Of a stretch of 64,000 nt of DNA, positions 52,662 through 61,936 are shown one piece after another (the first letter of the stretch is position 1; each line of letters opens with the position of its first letter). The translations under genes and the position numbers were made by a program. Source of the DNA: Flavobacterium sandaracinum. Lineage in GTDB: Bacteria > Bacteroidota > Bacteroidia > Flavobacteriales > Flavobacteriaceae. Below the pieces are notes generated by a model. It had not been told where the DNA came from, searched no databases, and worked only from the letters and a program-made list of their open reading frames with translations. Where the stretch lies: contig NZ_SMFN01000011.1 of the NCBI RefSeq assembly GCF_004349135.1, positions 1 through 64,000 on the forward strand. The letters are read 5' to 3'.

Positions 52662-54744
52662 CTTGAAGGTCTTTGGCTCTAAATGTTTCTATGGTGTCAA
52701 AAAATGCAATGGCTTCTTGAATGTATTTTGTAGCAAACTCTTGAGACGGTTCATTGTCTCTAATTTGAAACACTAAAGCTTTTAAAGTCGATTGCAATGG
52801 AATTTTATTGGTTTCCACAAAAACAGTATCAAATAAATCTATTATTCCTGCTTGATGATTTGTTTTTTGGTTTTCTGAAAGCAATAAGGCTTTGGATCCA
52901 TTAACAAAACCAGCGTAAGCGTGATAAATAGCATCAGACCATTTTCCTTCTTCGAAAGCTTCTTGCGCAAAAGTCAATTTATCTTTGGCTTCTAATAACA
53001 AAGTAGCTACTAAATCAATTACAACCCCGGCGCATTCTCCTACTCCAACAGCTTTCACGTAGTTATCAGCATTTCCCCAATCTACAAAATCAGCTTCGGT
53101 AAGATTAGTCAAATCGGCTAAGGGTTTCAACATTTCATAGAAATATTTCTCGCCTTTGGCATCGTAATAATTCAAGAATGATTGTCCATTTCCATTCGCT
53201 TCAAAATCATTTAAGATAAAGCGCAACGCATCAGGTCCTCTTCGGCTTGGGATTTTAATTACTTTATCCGAAAATCTTCCGTTTCCATTTCCTAAATTTC
53301 CACCACCCAATAATACTTGAAGTGCTGGCGCTACTAATTTTCCAGCATTGATTGACATTCCTTGAAAACCTATTTCGGCCATATTGTGTTGTCCACACGC
53401 ATTCATACAACCACTAATTTTGATCGTGATTTCCTGATTGTTGCTGTATTGTGGATATTCTGTTTTTAAAACTCTTTCTAGTTCTACTGCGATTCCGGTG
53501 CTGCTTGCAATTCCTAAATTACACGTATCGGTACCCGGACAAGCTGTAATGTCTGAAATGGTATTATAACCTAAAGCCACAAAATCTAATTTGGCTAATT
53601 CTTGGTAGAAAAAAGGTAAATTTTCTTCTTTTACGTGACGAATCAAAATATCTTGTCTCAAAGAAAAACGCAATTCATTAGCTGCATAATTTTTTATTAG
53701 TTCTGCCAATGCTCTTGCTTTATCCGTATAAAAATCACCTAATAAAACTTTGATTCCAATGGCTACATAACCAGCTTGTTTTTGCGCGATTACATTTGAT
53801 TTTTTCCAAGCTTCGAAAGCTGCTGTGTCTTCGATTATTACTTTCGGCGCTTCCAATAAAGGAGCTGGAATTGCACCATCAAAAGCTGTCGTGTCTATTT
53901 CAACTACTTGGTGTGACAAGGCAAGTTTCTCTTCATCGACTAAACATAAGAATTCATCACGACCAATATCCTTGATTAAGAACTTCATACGCGCTTTTAA
54001 ACGCTTCGCTCTTTCGCCAAAGCGGTCAAAAATTCTCAACACGCCTTCAGTTGTTGGGATAATTTGGTTTACCGGAATAAATTCTGATAATAATTCGGCG
54101 TGGCTTGGTTGCGAACCTAATCCTCCACCTAACATTACTTTGAATCCTCTTTCTCCATTTACAATTCTTGGAATAAATCCTAAATCGTGCAAATAACTTA
54201 GTGCCGTATCTTTATCAGAAGACGAAAATGAAATTTTAAATTTACGTCCCATTTCCTGACAAACTGGATTTCTCAAGAAAAACTGAAACATCGCGTGTGC
54301 ATAAGGCGACACATCAAAAAGTTCTTCTGAATCGATTCCTGCTGTTTCGCTGGCCGTAATGTTTCTTACGGTATTTCCACAAGCTTCACGAAGTGTAACA
54401 TCGTCTTTTTCTAGTTCAGCCCAAAGTTGTGGCGTTCTATCCAAACTTACATAGTGAATCTGGATATCCTGACGCGTTGTAATGTGTAAACGTCCTGTTG
54501 AATATTCGTCAGAGACTTTAGTAATACGCGTCAATTGCTCGCTGGTCACTTTACCAAAAGGCAATTTGATGCGAATCATTTGTACGCCTTCCTGACGCTG
54601 ACCATACACTCCACGAGCCAAACGAAGGCTACGGAAACGCTCATCATCAATTTTTCCATCACGGAATAAAGCAATTTTTCTTTCTAAATCGATAATGTCT
54701 TTTTGGACAATCGGATCTTCTATTTCGGTTCTAAAACTTTCCAT
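52651..54744 (-). CDS. Siroheme sulfite (or nitrite) reductase with C-terminal HEPN-like extension
   Basis: 697 residues. Two ferredoxin-like and 4Fe-4S/siroheme half-domains: RLHITTRQDIQIHYV, then CPGTDTCNLG and SGCMNACGQH, the four Cys that bind the cluster and siroheme. Residues about 560-697 are extra: an alpha-helical segment (EGKWSDAIYHAYAGFVNGSKALL) that resembles a HEPN domain. The cysDN, cysH and siroheme neighbours make sulfite reductase far more likely than nitrite reductase. It reduces sulfite to sulfide with ferredoxin. Confidence 0.9.
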   Translation of the reverse strand: MESFRTEIEDPIVQKDIIDLERKIALFRDGKIDDERFRSLRLARGVYGQRQEGVQMIRIKLPFGKVTSEQLTRITKVSDEYSTGRLHITTRQDIQIHYVSLDRTPQLWAELEKDDVTLREACGNTVRNITASETAGIDSEELFDVSPYAHAMFQFFLRNPVCQEMGRKFKISFSSSDKDTALSYLHDLGFIPRIVNGERGFKVMLGGGLGSQPSHAELLSEFIPVNQIIPTTEGVLRIFDRFGERAKRLKARMKFLIKDIGRDEFLCLVDEEKLALSHQVVEIDTTAFDGAIPAPLLEAPKVIIEDTAAFEAWKKSNVIAQKQAGYVAIGIKVLLGDFYTDKARALAELIKNYAANELRFSLRQDILIRHVKEENLPFFYQELAKLDFVALGYNTISDITACPGTDTCNLGIASSTGIAVELERVLKTEYPQYSNNQEITIKISGCMNACGQHNMAEIGFQGMSINAGKLVAPALQVLLGGGNLGNGNGRFSDKVIKIPSRRGPDALRFILNDFEANGNGQSFLNYYDAKGEKYFYEMLKPLADLTNLTEADFVDWGNADNYVKAVGVGECAGVVIDLVATLLLEAKDKLTFAQEAFEEGKWSDAIYHAYAGFVNGSKALLLSENQKTNHQAGIIDLFDTVFVETNKIPLQSTLKALVFQIRDNEPSQEFATKYIQEAIAFFDTIETFRAKDLQDEK

Positions 54745-54760
54745 AATGTATAAATTTTTC

Positions 54761-54940
54761 CTCCCCCCGACCCCAACCTAAGGAGTGGGAGCCATTGAGG
54801 AGCTTGATTCTTGTTATTTAATCGTAAGTACCTGTTCAATAAAAATTATTGCCGCCATTTTAACGTTTAAGCAATAAATATTATAACCACAAAGTTTATC
54901 GGTAATCTCTCCCTTCCCTTCGGGGAGGGCTGGGGTGGGG
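54761..54940. repeat. GC-rich repeats h and i, inverted pair
   Basis: Copy h (54762-54791, CTCCCCCCGACCCCAACC then to GTGGGAG) and copy i (54909-54940, identical in reverse to repeat c) bracket 117 bp of noncoding DNA between the sulfite reductase and cysN genes, the same paired arrangement as at 34549-34661. Confidence 0.75.
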
Positions 54941-54941
54941 A

Positions 54942-56186
54942 CTAATTTATAAATCCAACTCCCGCTGTGGTATTGGTAGCGACGTCTATTAAAATAAAAG
55001 CGCCATTTGATTTGTTGTCGTTGTAGGCATCAAAATACAAGGCTTTGCTTAATTTAATAGTTACTTCTCCTATTTCATTAATGCTCAATTGAGTCGCTGG
55101 AGTAACTCCTGAATAATCCGTTGCGATTACATTTTTTACGCTTTCAATTTTCGCCAAAACTCTGTTGGTATTGTGTTGTACCAAATATTTTGTACCTGCA
55201 ACTAACTTTTTACTGTCCATCCAGCAAATCGTTGTATTGATGTCTTTTTCGATTTTAGGCAACTCATTTGATTTTACAATCATGTCACCTCTTGTTACAT
55301 TGATATCATTTTCCAATTCCAAAGTAATCGAAGAACCTGCTGTCGCTTCATCAAATTGTTTGTCAAAAAAGTGAATCTTGGTCACTTTAGATTCTGTTAA
55401 AGAAGGAAGAACAGTTACCGCATCACCAACTTTGATATTGTTACCGTATAATTTTCCGGCATATCCTCTAAAGTCATGATACTCCTCTGTTTTTGGCCGG
55501 ATTACGGTTTGAACCGGGAAACGTGCTTTTCCTGTTTCAAAAACATCTTCTGGTTCTAAAGCTTCTAAGTGTTCCAAAACCGTTTGTCCGGTATACCAAG
55601 GCATGTTTTCTGATTTATCTGCAACGTTCCCTCCATTGATAGCACTCAACGGAATGTAACTTACGTTTTGCTCTTTGAATGAACTTTTGCTGTTCAATGC
55701 CTGAAAATCAGATTTGATTTTGTTGTATACTTCCTCCGAATAATCTACTAAATCCATTTTGTTTACCGCAACAATTACTTCTTTTACTCTCAATAAATTA
55801 TTGATAAAAAAGTGACGGTACGTTTGCTCAATTACGCCTTTACGGGCATCAATCAAGATAATTGAAACCTGCGAAGTCGAAGCTCCCGTAACCATGTTTC
55901 TGGTATATTCAACGTGACCCGGAGTATCGGCAATAATGTAACTTTTCTTGGCTGTCGAAAAATAAATATGCGCCACATCAATGGTTATTCCCTGTTCTCT
56001 CTCTGCAACCAAACCGTCGGTAGCCAAAGAAAAGTCCAAATAATCGTATCCTTTTTGCTTGCTGCTTTTTTCTATTGCTTCAATCTTATCTGTAGTCAAC
56101 GATTTTGTATCGTACAATAATCTCCCGATTAAGGTACTCTTTCCGTCATCTACGCTTCCTGCTGTTGCTATTTTTAAAACTTCCAT
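54942..56186 (-). CDS. cysN: Sulfate adenylyltransferase large subunit (GTPase)
   Basis: 414 residues, without the APS-kinase fusion found in some species. An EF-Tu-like GTPase: TAGSVDDGKSTLIGRLL (P loop), DTPGHVEY, AVNKMDLVD, with two beta-barrel domains afterwards. With CysD it makes APS from sulfate and ATP, driven by GTP hydrolysis. It is 96 nt after cysD. Confidence 0.93.
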   Translation of the reverse strand: MEVLKIATAGSVDDGKSTLIGRLLYDTKSLTTDKIEAIEKSSKQKGYDYLDFSLATDGLVAEREQGITIDVAHIYFSTAKKSYIIADTPGHVEYTRNMVTGASTSQVSIILIDARKGVIEQTYRHFFINNLLRVKEVIVAVNKMDLVDYSEEVYNKIKSDFQALNSKSSFKEQNVSYIPLSAINGGNVADKSENMPWYTGQTVLEHLEALEPEDVFETGKARFPVQTVIRPKTEEYHDFRGYAGKLYGNNIKVGDAVTVLPSLTESKVTKIHFFDKQFDEATAGSSITLELENDINVTRGDMIVKSNELPKIEKDINTTICWMDSKKLVAGTKYLVQHNTNRVLAKIESVKNVIATDYSGVTPATQLSINEIGEVTIKLSKALYFDAYNDNKSNGAFILIDVATNTTAGVGFIN

Positions 56187-56282
56187 TTTATTATTGGTTT
56201 AAAGTTTAAGGTTTAAAGTTGTTTAACTTCGTTACTTAAATCTTTTAATTTTTAAATCCTTAAATCTTTCAATTGCTATTTT

Positions 56283-57182
56283 CTAAAAGTATCCTTGTTG
56301 TTTTCTTTTCTCCATCGCAGCTTCAGAACGTTTGTCATCAATTCTGGCTCCTCTTTCTGAAATAGTCGAGGATCTGATTTCGCCCACAACTTCTTGAATT
56401 GTTGCTGCATAAGAATCGACTGCTGCCGTACAACTCATATCTCCAACGGTTCTAAAACGAACAATTCGTTCTTCAATTTCTTCATCTTCTTCTTGGTACA
56501 CAAATGGAGAATGAGACCAAATCATACCGTCTCTCAAAAATACTTTACGCTTGTGTGAAAAGTAAATAGATGGAATTTCGATTTGCTCTTGCTCAATATA
56601 ACTCCAAACATCAAGCTCTGTCCAGTTCGAAATTGGGAAAACACGAACGTTTTGACCATTCTCAATTTTTCCGTTCAAAATATCAAACAATTCTGGACGT
56701 TGGTTTTTCTCATCCCATTGACCAAAATCATCACGAACAGAAAAAATACGTTCTTTAGCTCTTGCTTTTTCTTCATCACGACGCGCACCACCAATACACG
56801 CATCAAATTTAAATTCTTCGATAGCGTCCAAAAGTGTCGTTGTTTGCAAACTGTTTCTGCTAGAATATTTACCAGACTCTTCCACAACTTTACCTTCGTC
56901 AATAGCATCTTGTACGTTACGAACAATTAACTCCAATCCTAATTCTGCAACTAATTTGTCTCTGAAAGCAATAGTTTCAGGAAAATTATGTCCTGTATCA
57001 ACGTGCAACAATGGAAAAGGAATTTTAGCAGGAAAAAATGCTTTTTGTGCTAAACGCACCAATGTAATTGAATCCTTTCCACCAGAAAAAAGTAAAACCG
57101 GCTTGTCAAATTGAGAAATAACTTCTCTAAATATGTATATCGCTTCGCTTTCTAAAGCGTTTGTTTTTAATATTGAACTCAT
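56283..57182 (-). CDS. cysD: Sulfate adenylyltransferase small subunit
   Basis: 299 residues, a PP-loop ATP pyrophosphatase-type enzyme. SGGKDSITLVRLAQKAF at the N-terminus is the PP-loop, with HVDTGHNFPETIAFRD after it, and VGEIRSSTISERGARIDD near the C-terminus. It carries the adenylylation activity that CysN drives. It is 81 nt after cysH. Confidence 0.94.
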   Translation of the reverse strand: MSSILKTNALESEAIYIFREVISQFDKPVLLFSGGKDSITLVRLAQKAFFPAKIPFPLLHVDTGHNFPETIAFRDKLVAELGLELIVRNVQDAIDEGKVVEESGKYSSRNSLQTTTLLDAIEEFKFDACIGGARRDEEKARAKERIFSVRDDFGQWDEKNQRPELFDILNGKIENGQNVRVFPISNWTELDVWSYIEQEQIEIPSIYFSHKRKVFLRDGMIWSHSPFVYQEEDEEIEERIVRFRTVGDMSCTAAVDSYAATIQEVVGEIRSSTISERGARIDDKRSEAAMEKRKQQGYF

Positions 57183-57263
57183 TTTTTTAATTTAAAGATT
57201 TAAATGATTGAAAAATTTAAAGATTCCGACAATCATTTATAATTTATAATTCATAATTTAAAA

Positions 57264-57965
57264 TTACTTCTGGTGTAAGCCACATTCTTTATGACTGGAT
57301 TCCCACCACCATCTGCCTGCTCGGATATCTTCTCCAGGCGCAATTGCTCTCGTACAAGGTGCGCAACCAATGCTTACAAAACCTTGTTTATGCAATGCAT
57401 TTTGTGGCACATTATGATCGTCTATATATTTTTGAACCTCTTCTAAAGTCCATTTTAATAACGGATTGAATTTGATAATATCAAAATGAGCATCATATTC
57501 AAAAAAAGCCAAATCATTTCTGTTTTCGGATTGCTCGGCTCTCAAACCAGTAATCCAGATCGAATTTCCTTTCAAAGCTTTAGTCAAAGGAGCTACTTTT
57601 CGAATGAAACAACATTCTTTTCTATTCTCCACCGATTCGTAAAAGCTATTTGGACCTTTTTTATTCAATAACACCTCCACAGCAGTAGTATCTGGAAAAT
57701 AGGTTTTGATATCTATTGGATACTTTTTCAAAGTCTTATGAAAAACATCATACGTTTCTTGAAACAGTCTTCCTGTATCTAATGTAAAAATGGTAATCGG
57801 TAAATTATTCTCTGCAATCAAGGCTGTGATTACTTGATCTTCCTGTCCAAAAGAAGTCGAAAAAACCACTTTATCTTTGAATTCATTAGCTAAAAAAGCC
57901 AGAGTCTCTTCAATTGAAAAGTTTGCTGTATTATCTAATAAAGTATTTGTTATCGCTATGCTCAT
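57264..57965 (-). CDS. cysH: Phosphoadenylyl/adenylyl-sulfate reductase
   Basis: 233 residues. Reduces APS (or PAPS) to sulfite with thioredoxin. A PP-loop-like fold (VVFSTSFGQEDQVI, FTLDTGRLFQETY) and the Cys pattern ECCFIRK, CAPCTRA and ECGLH near the C-terminus. The two Cys pairs of the 4Fe-4S cluster are present, as in the APS-using type. No cysC gene is visible in the window. It is 14 nt after the TauE gene. Confidence 0.93.
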   Translation of the reverse strand: MSIAITNTLLDNTANFSIEETLAFLANEFKDKVVFSTSFGQEDQVITALIAENNLPITIFTLDTGRLFQETYDVFHKTLKKYPIDIKTYFPDTTAVEVLLNKKGPNSFYESVENRKECCFIRKVAPLTKALKGNSIWITGLRAEQSENRNDLAFFEYDAHFDIIKFNPLLKWTLEEVQKYIDDHNVPQNALHKQGFVSIGCAPCTRAIAPGEDIRAGRWWWESSHKECGLHQK

Positions 57966-57979
57966 AATTTCTTTTCTCT

Positions 57980-58897
57980 TTATAATAATTTAGACAGTGT
58001 TTTTAAACTCAAAACAATTATTAAAACGCCTACCAAAATCATCATAGGCTTTCTTTTTATTCTATTGACTAAAATAGCGGCAATTGGAGCGGCAATTACA
58101 CCACCTAAAATCAACCCTATAATCACTTGCCATCCTTGTATCCCTCCAAAAAGCATAAATGTGACACCACTTGCAAAAGCTACTGCAAACTCCGCTGCAT
58201 TCACAGAACCGATAGTATATCTAGGATTTCTGCCGCGCCCTAACAAGGTAGAAGTCACAATTGGCCCCCAGCCACCCCCGCCGATAGCATCCATAAAACC
58301 TCCAAAAGAAGCTAGAATATTCAATCGCTTAGTTTTTTTCTTAATGATATTTTTCTGCATTGCTTTTCTGATGATTATAATTGCCAACGCAATCATATAC
58401 ACTGCTATAAAAGGCTTAATCGCATCTCCGTCAATCACATCCGACAATAAATAAGCACCTGCAATAGAACCTAAAACACCGGGAATTAACAAATGTCGTA
58501 CTAGTTTTTTATTGATATTCCCAAAGCGATGATGCGAAATAGCCGAAGCTCCTGTTGTAAACATTTCGGCAACATGAACTCCTGTACTGCTGATCGCTGG
58601 AGGAATTCCATACGCCAATAAAAAAGAAGTCGAAGTCGCTCCATACCCCATTCCTAAGGTCCCATCTACTAATTGCGCAAAAACACCAATACAGAAAAAG
58701 ATTAAAAATTCCTGATTAAATCCCGCTATAAAACCATCCCAAGAAAATTCTGCATGATGATTGTACACTAATGTAGCAATTAACCCTACCAATAAAACAA
58801 CCGGTATAATAACCCACAAACGTTCTTTAAAAGTCGTTTCAGTTTTTTCATTGATAGTAATGGCTTTCAATTCTTGGCTCATGCTTTTTTTATTCAA
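57980..58897 (-). CDS. TauE/SafE-family sulfite or organosulfur exporter
   Basis: 305 residues, about eight membrane helices. The family signatures FCIGVFAQLVDGTLGMGYG at the first half and GGFMDAIGGGGWGPIVTSTLLGRG at the second repeat of the pair are clear. Members export sulfite, sulfoacetate or related anions or import sulfate. Being first in the cys operon, it could import sulfate or vent toxic sulfite, and direction is not known. Confidence 0.88.
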   Translation of the reverse strand: MNKKSMSQELKAITINEKTETTFKERLWVIIPVVLLVGLIATLVYNHHAEFSWDGFIAGFNQEFLIFFCIGVFAQLVDGTLGMGYGATSTSFLLAYGIPPAISSTGVHVAEMFTTGASAISHHRFGNINKKLVRHLLIPGVLGSIAGAYLLSDVIDGDAIKPFIAVYMIALAIIIIRKAMQKNIIKKKTKRLNILASFGGFMDAIGGGGWGPIVTSTLLGRGRNPRYTIGSVNAAEFAVAFASGVTFMLFGGIQGWQVIIGLILGGVIAAPIAAILVNRIKRKPMMILVGVLIIVLSLKTLSKLL

Positions 58898-58916
58898 CTG
58901 TTTTTAATATTTAAAT

Positions 58917-58978
58917 CTATTGCCCTATCGGAATAGTAGATTATTGTGCAAAAATAAAACTTTTAAGTTAACTACAAA
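58917..58978 (-). promoter_or_regulatory. cys operon promoter with dyad
   Basis: On the minus strand TTTG (58978-58975), 18 nt, then TATTTTTG (58956-58949), both perfect. Just downstream, where the transcript starts, is an imperfect dyad CTATT and AATAG (58917-58936, seven of ten paired). It is a candidate site for the Rrf2-type regulator encoded immediately upstream. Confidence 0.6.
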
Positions 58979-58999
58979 ATTTATTTTGTGATTTATTAT

Positions 59000-59410
59000 T
59001 TAAAAGGCAATGTCAGCCAAGGTATTACTCTCTAAGATTTTCAGGGTATTATCGCGTACCTCGATCATAAGTTTTCGAACCGCACAAGTAGCCTCATCGG
59101 TACAGTCTAAACAAGGCTCATAAAAATTATGGCTTGCACAAGGAAGTAATGCAATTGGCCCTTCAAGAATTCGATACACATGGGCCATATTGATGTCTTT
59201 GGGATCTTTTATCAAATAATATCCTCCGCCTTTTCCTTTTTTGGCACCCAGAAAACCAGAATGACGTAAAAGTAATAATATACTTTCCAAAAACTTCAAC
59301 GAAATATTTTCACTCTTTGCAATTTCAGCAATTTGAACTGGAGTCTGATCTTTCAGGCGCGCCAGAAAAGTCAACGCTTTTACTCCGTATTTTGTTTTTT
59401 TTGAAAGCAT
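59000..59410 (-). CDS. Rrf2-family transcriptional regulator
   Basis: 136 residues. An N-terminal winged helix (LSKKTKYGVKALTFLAR, then PVQIAEIAKSENISLKFLESIL) and a Cys-rich region LPCASHNFYEPCLDCTDEATCAV that can bind an iron-sulfur cluster or sense thiols. Rrf2 members such as CymR and IscR regulate cysteine or Fe-S genes. It directly precedes the cys operon, so it is the probable regulator. A -7 TATTTTTG and TTTG (59492-59519, 16 nt) make a promoter for it. Confidence 0.88.
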   Translation of the reverse strand: MLSKKTKYGVKALTFLARLKDQTPVQIAEIAKSENISLKFLESILLLLRHSGFLGAKKGKGGGYYLIKDPKDINMAHVYRILEGPIALLPCASHNFYEPCLDCTDEATCAVRKLMIEVRDNTLKILESNTLADIAF

Positions 59411-59491
59411 AATTGATGTTTGATTGAAGATTAACGATTGCTGATTTTTGATAGTTTAAATATCAGAACAATCATACCGTTTTTACAACAA

Positions 59492-59519
59492 CAAAAATAT
59501 ACTTTTTGAATGAAACAAA
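59492..59519 (-). promoter_or_regulatory. Promoter of the Rrf2 regulator gene
   Basis: On the minus strand TTTG (59519-59516) and TATTTTTG (59499-59492), 16 nt apart, the same -7 as the cys operon promoter. Confidence 0.5.
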
Positions 59520-59565
59520 ACACAATTTAAAACTATCTCTAAACCAATAATTCCTCAACTATAGT

Positions 59566-59592
59566 ATTCCCCCTTCGGGGGTTAGGGGGCTA
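59566..59592 (-). repeat. GC-rich repeat j, supplying the metZ stop codon
   Basis: On the minus strand the repeat reads AGCCCCCTAACCCCCGAAGG. metZ runs into it and ends A-P-stop, using the repeat's TAA (59584-59582). Confidence 0.92.
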
Positions 59593-60757
59593 ACGCTTGC
59601 TCCAAATCAGCAATTACATCTTTTACGGTTTCTAATCCTACAGAAACACGTACTAAACCATCGGTTATACTCACTGCCAAACGCTCCTCGACTGATAATT
59701 TACTGTGAGTTGTTGATGCTGGATGCGTAACAATGGTGCGGGTATCTCCCAAGTTTGGCGAAAGCGAACATAATTTTATTCTATCTAGGAAAGCTCTTCC
59801 CGCCTCAAGTCCACCTTTTATTTCGAAAGCGACAATATTACCTCCCAACTTCATTTGCTTTTGAGCAATTTCATATTGTGGATGCGATTTCAAAAATGGA
59901 TATTTGACTTTATTGACTTGAGGATGGCTTTCTAAAAATTCTGCTACTTTTAAGGCATTTTCACAATGTCTGTCCAAACGAATCGCTAATGTCTCTAAAC
60001 TTTTCGACAAAACCCAAGCATTAAAAGGGGACAAAGCAGGACCTGTCAGTCGGGAAAACAAATAAATTTTGTGAATCAGTTCAGCATCTCCTACGGTGAT
60101 TCCGCCTAAAACTCGACCTTGTCCGTCCATCAACTTTGTCGCAGAATGCACTACCAAATGCGCTCCCCATTTGATAGGTTGTTGCAAATAAGGTGTGGCA
60201 AAACAGTTGTCAATTATTAAAATTAAATTGTGTTTTTTGGCGATTGCTCCTAAAAGTTCTAAATCGATGATATCAACTGCCGGATTGGTAGGCGATTCAG
60301 CAAAAAGAATTTTAGTATTTGGGGTAATCAAACCCTCGATAGTTTCAGGTTTGTTAATATCAAAATACGAGGTTTCAATGTTCCATTTTGGAAAATAATT
60401 GATAAACAATGAATGAGTCGCTCCAAAAACACTACTTGACGACACAATATGATCTCCAGATTTCAATAAAGCTGCCATTGTAGAATAGACAGCTGCCATT
60501 CCAGAAGCAAATGCAAAACCTGCTTCGGCACCTTCCATCGCACACACTTTATGGATGAATTCATTTGTATTAGGATTGCTGTATCGGCTATAAATATTTC
60601 TGTCTTTTTCCTCTGCAAAAGAAGCACGCATGTCTTCAGCATCTTCAAATACAAAACTGGAAGTTAAGTACAAAGGTACTGAATGCTCTAAATATTGCGT
60701 TCTTTCTAATTGGTTACGAATGGCTTGAGTTTCAAAACCAAATTCTTGTTCGTTCAT
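59582..60757 (-). CDS. O-succinyl/acetylhomoserine sulfhydrylase (MetZ-type)
   Basis: 391 residues, a Cys/Met metabolism PLP enzyme. Motifs: SVPLYLTSSFVFEDAEDM at the start, SGMAAVYSTMAALL, PLP-binding DNCFATPYLQQP, PLP Lys in HSATKLMDGQG, and substrate Arg region TIVTHPAST. It makes homocysteine from a homoserine ester and sulfide. It follows OsmC and precedes Rrf2. Its stop codon lies in a GC-rich repeat, so the last residues (AP) are repeat-encoded. Confidence 0.88.
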   Translation of the reverse strand: MNEQEFGFETQAIRNQLERTQYLEHSVPLYLTSSFVFEDAEDMRASFAEEKDRNIYSRYSNPNTNEFIHKVCAMEGAEAGFAFASGMAAVYSTMAALLKSGDHIVSSSSVFGATHSLFINYFPKWNIETSYFDINKPETIEGLITPNTKILFAESPTNPAVDIIDLELLGAIAKKHNLILIIDNCFATPYLQQPIKWGAHLVVHSATKLMDGQGRVLGGITVGDAELIHKIYLFSRLTGPALSPFNAWVLSKSLETLAIRLDRHCENALKVAEFLESHPQVNKVKYPFLKSHPQYEIAQKQMKLGGNIVAFEIKGGLEAGRAFLDRIKLCSLSPNLGDTRTIVTHPASTTHSKLSVEERLAVSITDGLVRVSVGLETVKDVIADLEQALAP

Positions 60758-60828
60758 TTTATTTTCTAGTTTAAAGTTTAAAGTTTAAAGTTGTTGGAAT
60801 CGCGAAAATCCAACCTCTTATATTTAAA

Positions 60829-61254
60829 CTACAATGATTTATTATTCAAAACTACTTTGTAATGTATCGTTGCGGTTGGCTCTAATGTTTTAGAAACCGA
60901 GCAATATTTTTCAAAAGAAAGTTGTGCGGCTTTTGCGGCTTTGTCTTCCTTAATGTCACCTTCTAAATAAAAAACCACATGGATATTTTTAAAAGGTTTT
61001 GCTTCTCCAACTTGTACGCGCTCGCCCTCCACCTCAGCTTTGAAAGAAGTGATTTCCTGACGTTGTTTTTTCAAAATTGAAATCATATCAATAGCGCTGC
61101 ACCCCGCAACACCCATCAATACTAATTCCATTGGACTTGCGCCCATATCGTTTCCACCAAATTCTGGACGGCTATCTACGTTAACTAGATGTCCTCTTTC
61201 ATTTTTTAATTCAAAGTGGAAGTTGTCGTTTACTCTGTTTAATGTTATTTTCAT
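60829..61254 (-). CDS. OsmC-family protein
   Basis: About 141 residues from the ATG at 61254 (MKITLNRVN). The frame extends 45 nt upstream into a GC-rich repeat, giving a Pro/Gly-rich tail that is probably not translated. Motifs: FGGNDMGASPMELVLMGVAGCSAIDM (catalytic Cys in the AGCSAID region) and SFEKYCSVSKTLEP with the second Cys. OsmC/Ohr proteins reduce organic hydroperoxides. Here it is cotranscribed with metZ, so its peroxidase role may protect thiol metabolism. Confidence 0.85.
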   Translation of the reverse strand: MKITLNRVNDNFHFELKNERGHLVNVDSRPEFGGNDMGASPMELVLMGVAGCSAIDMISILKKQRQEITSFKAEVEGERVQVGEAKPFKNIHVVFYLEGDIKEDKAAKAAQLSFEKYCSVSKTLEPTATIHYKVVLNNKSL

Positions 61255-61260
61255 ATATTC

Positions 61261-61296
61261 CCCTCCCCAACCCTTTCGCCGCGGCGAAGAGGGAGC
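61261..61296 (+). repeat. GC-rich repeat l, second subfamily
   Basis: CCCCTCCCCAACCCTTTCGC and onward to AGAGGGAG, with a perfect TTCGCCGCGGCGAA inside. It lies in the leader of the OsmC gene, 6 nt from the start codon. Confidence 0.7.
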
Positions 61297-61579
61297 CAAG
61301 ACTGGAGGCAGTCCCTTTTTTAATTATTACATTTGTTTGAAAGCGGATAAAACAGATTTTCAAACGCAGATTTTACTTTTAGAAATCCAAAATCGTTAAT
61401 CTGCAATCATAAATTCTTTATCCACTGCTCAGCAAAGCCTCAATCTTTGATGAGAGTTGAAAGTTCTCCGACCTTTCCTAGTATTCGTTTCCAACTTCAG
61501 TTAAAAACTGAAATTAACATCCTCAAAGTCGAAGACTTTGCGGAGCATTAAGGTGTGTCCTTTTTAATTAATTATATTC
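61297..61579. other. Repeat-rich gap upstream of OsmC
   Basis: The gap 61255-61579 (325 bp) holds repeat l, an AT-rich word (61382-61408, in reverse to the word at 35653), and a degenerate hairpin region (about 61440-61550) with small perfect stems (TTCAGTT with AACTGAA near 61499, CAAAGTC with GACTTTG near 61525). No gene was seen. Confidence 0.5.
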
Positions 61580-61936
61580 TTACAAGACTAATAGAAAAAG
61601 TAATATTGACATTAGGTAAAATATAAAATTAAACCACCCATCAATAAATAAGGACTTATCCATTGTCCAAAAAGTATCAACACTATTTCTTTCATACATT
61701 AGATGAAAAATTTTACTTAGAATATAGTAAATAAATTGTGCAATCAGCGGAACAAATAAAGAATAAACCGCTGTGTTATCACCAATATTATTCAACCAAC
61801 AAATAGACGCCATTAAAAACAATAAAACATTCACAAGCAATATTCTATAAAACCAAAATTTATTATCCAATTTACTTTTATCGAATAAAAAAACAAAAGT
61901 AACATTCAGACCAATTAAAATAAAAATAACATCCAT
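61580..61936 (-). CDS. Small integral membrane protein of unknown function
   Basis: 118 residues with four hydrophobic segments (about 3-18, 28-48, 58-78 and 97-118) and a short charged loop (MYERNSVDTFWTMDK). I do not recognise a family. It lies between thrA and the OsmC gene on the same strand, and the AT-rich codon use fits the surroundings. Its role in the operon is unknown. Confidence 0.55.
   Translation of the reverse strand: MDVIFILIGLNVTFVFLFDKSKLDNKFWFYRILLVNVLLFLMASICWLNNIGDNTAVYSLFVPLIAQFIYYILSKIFHLMYERNSVDTFWTMDKSLFIDGWFNFIFYLMSILLFLLVL

Noticed and set aside
52651..54744. Assimilatory nitrite reductase instead of sulfite reductase
   Set aside because: The siroheme-Fe-S motifs do not decide, but cysD, cysN, cysH and siroheme genes are adjacent and no nitrate genes are seen, so sulfite is preferred.
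61255..61299. N-terminal extension of the OsmC protein (Pro/Gly-rich, 15 residues)
   Set aside because: It is encoded by a GC-rich repeat; the next ATG gives a protein that matches OsmC start positions.
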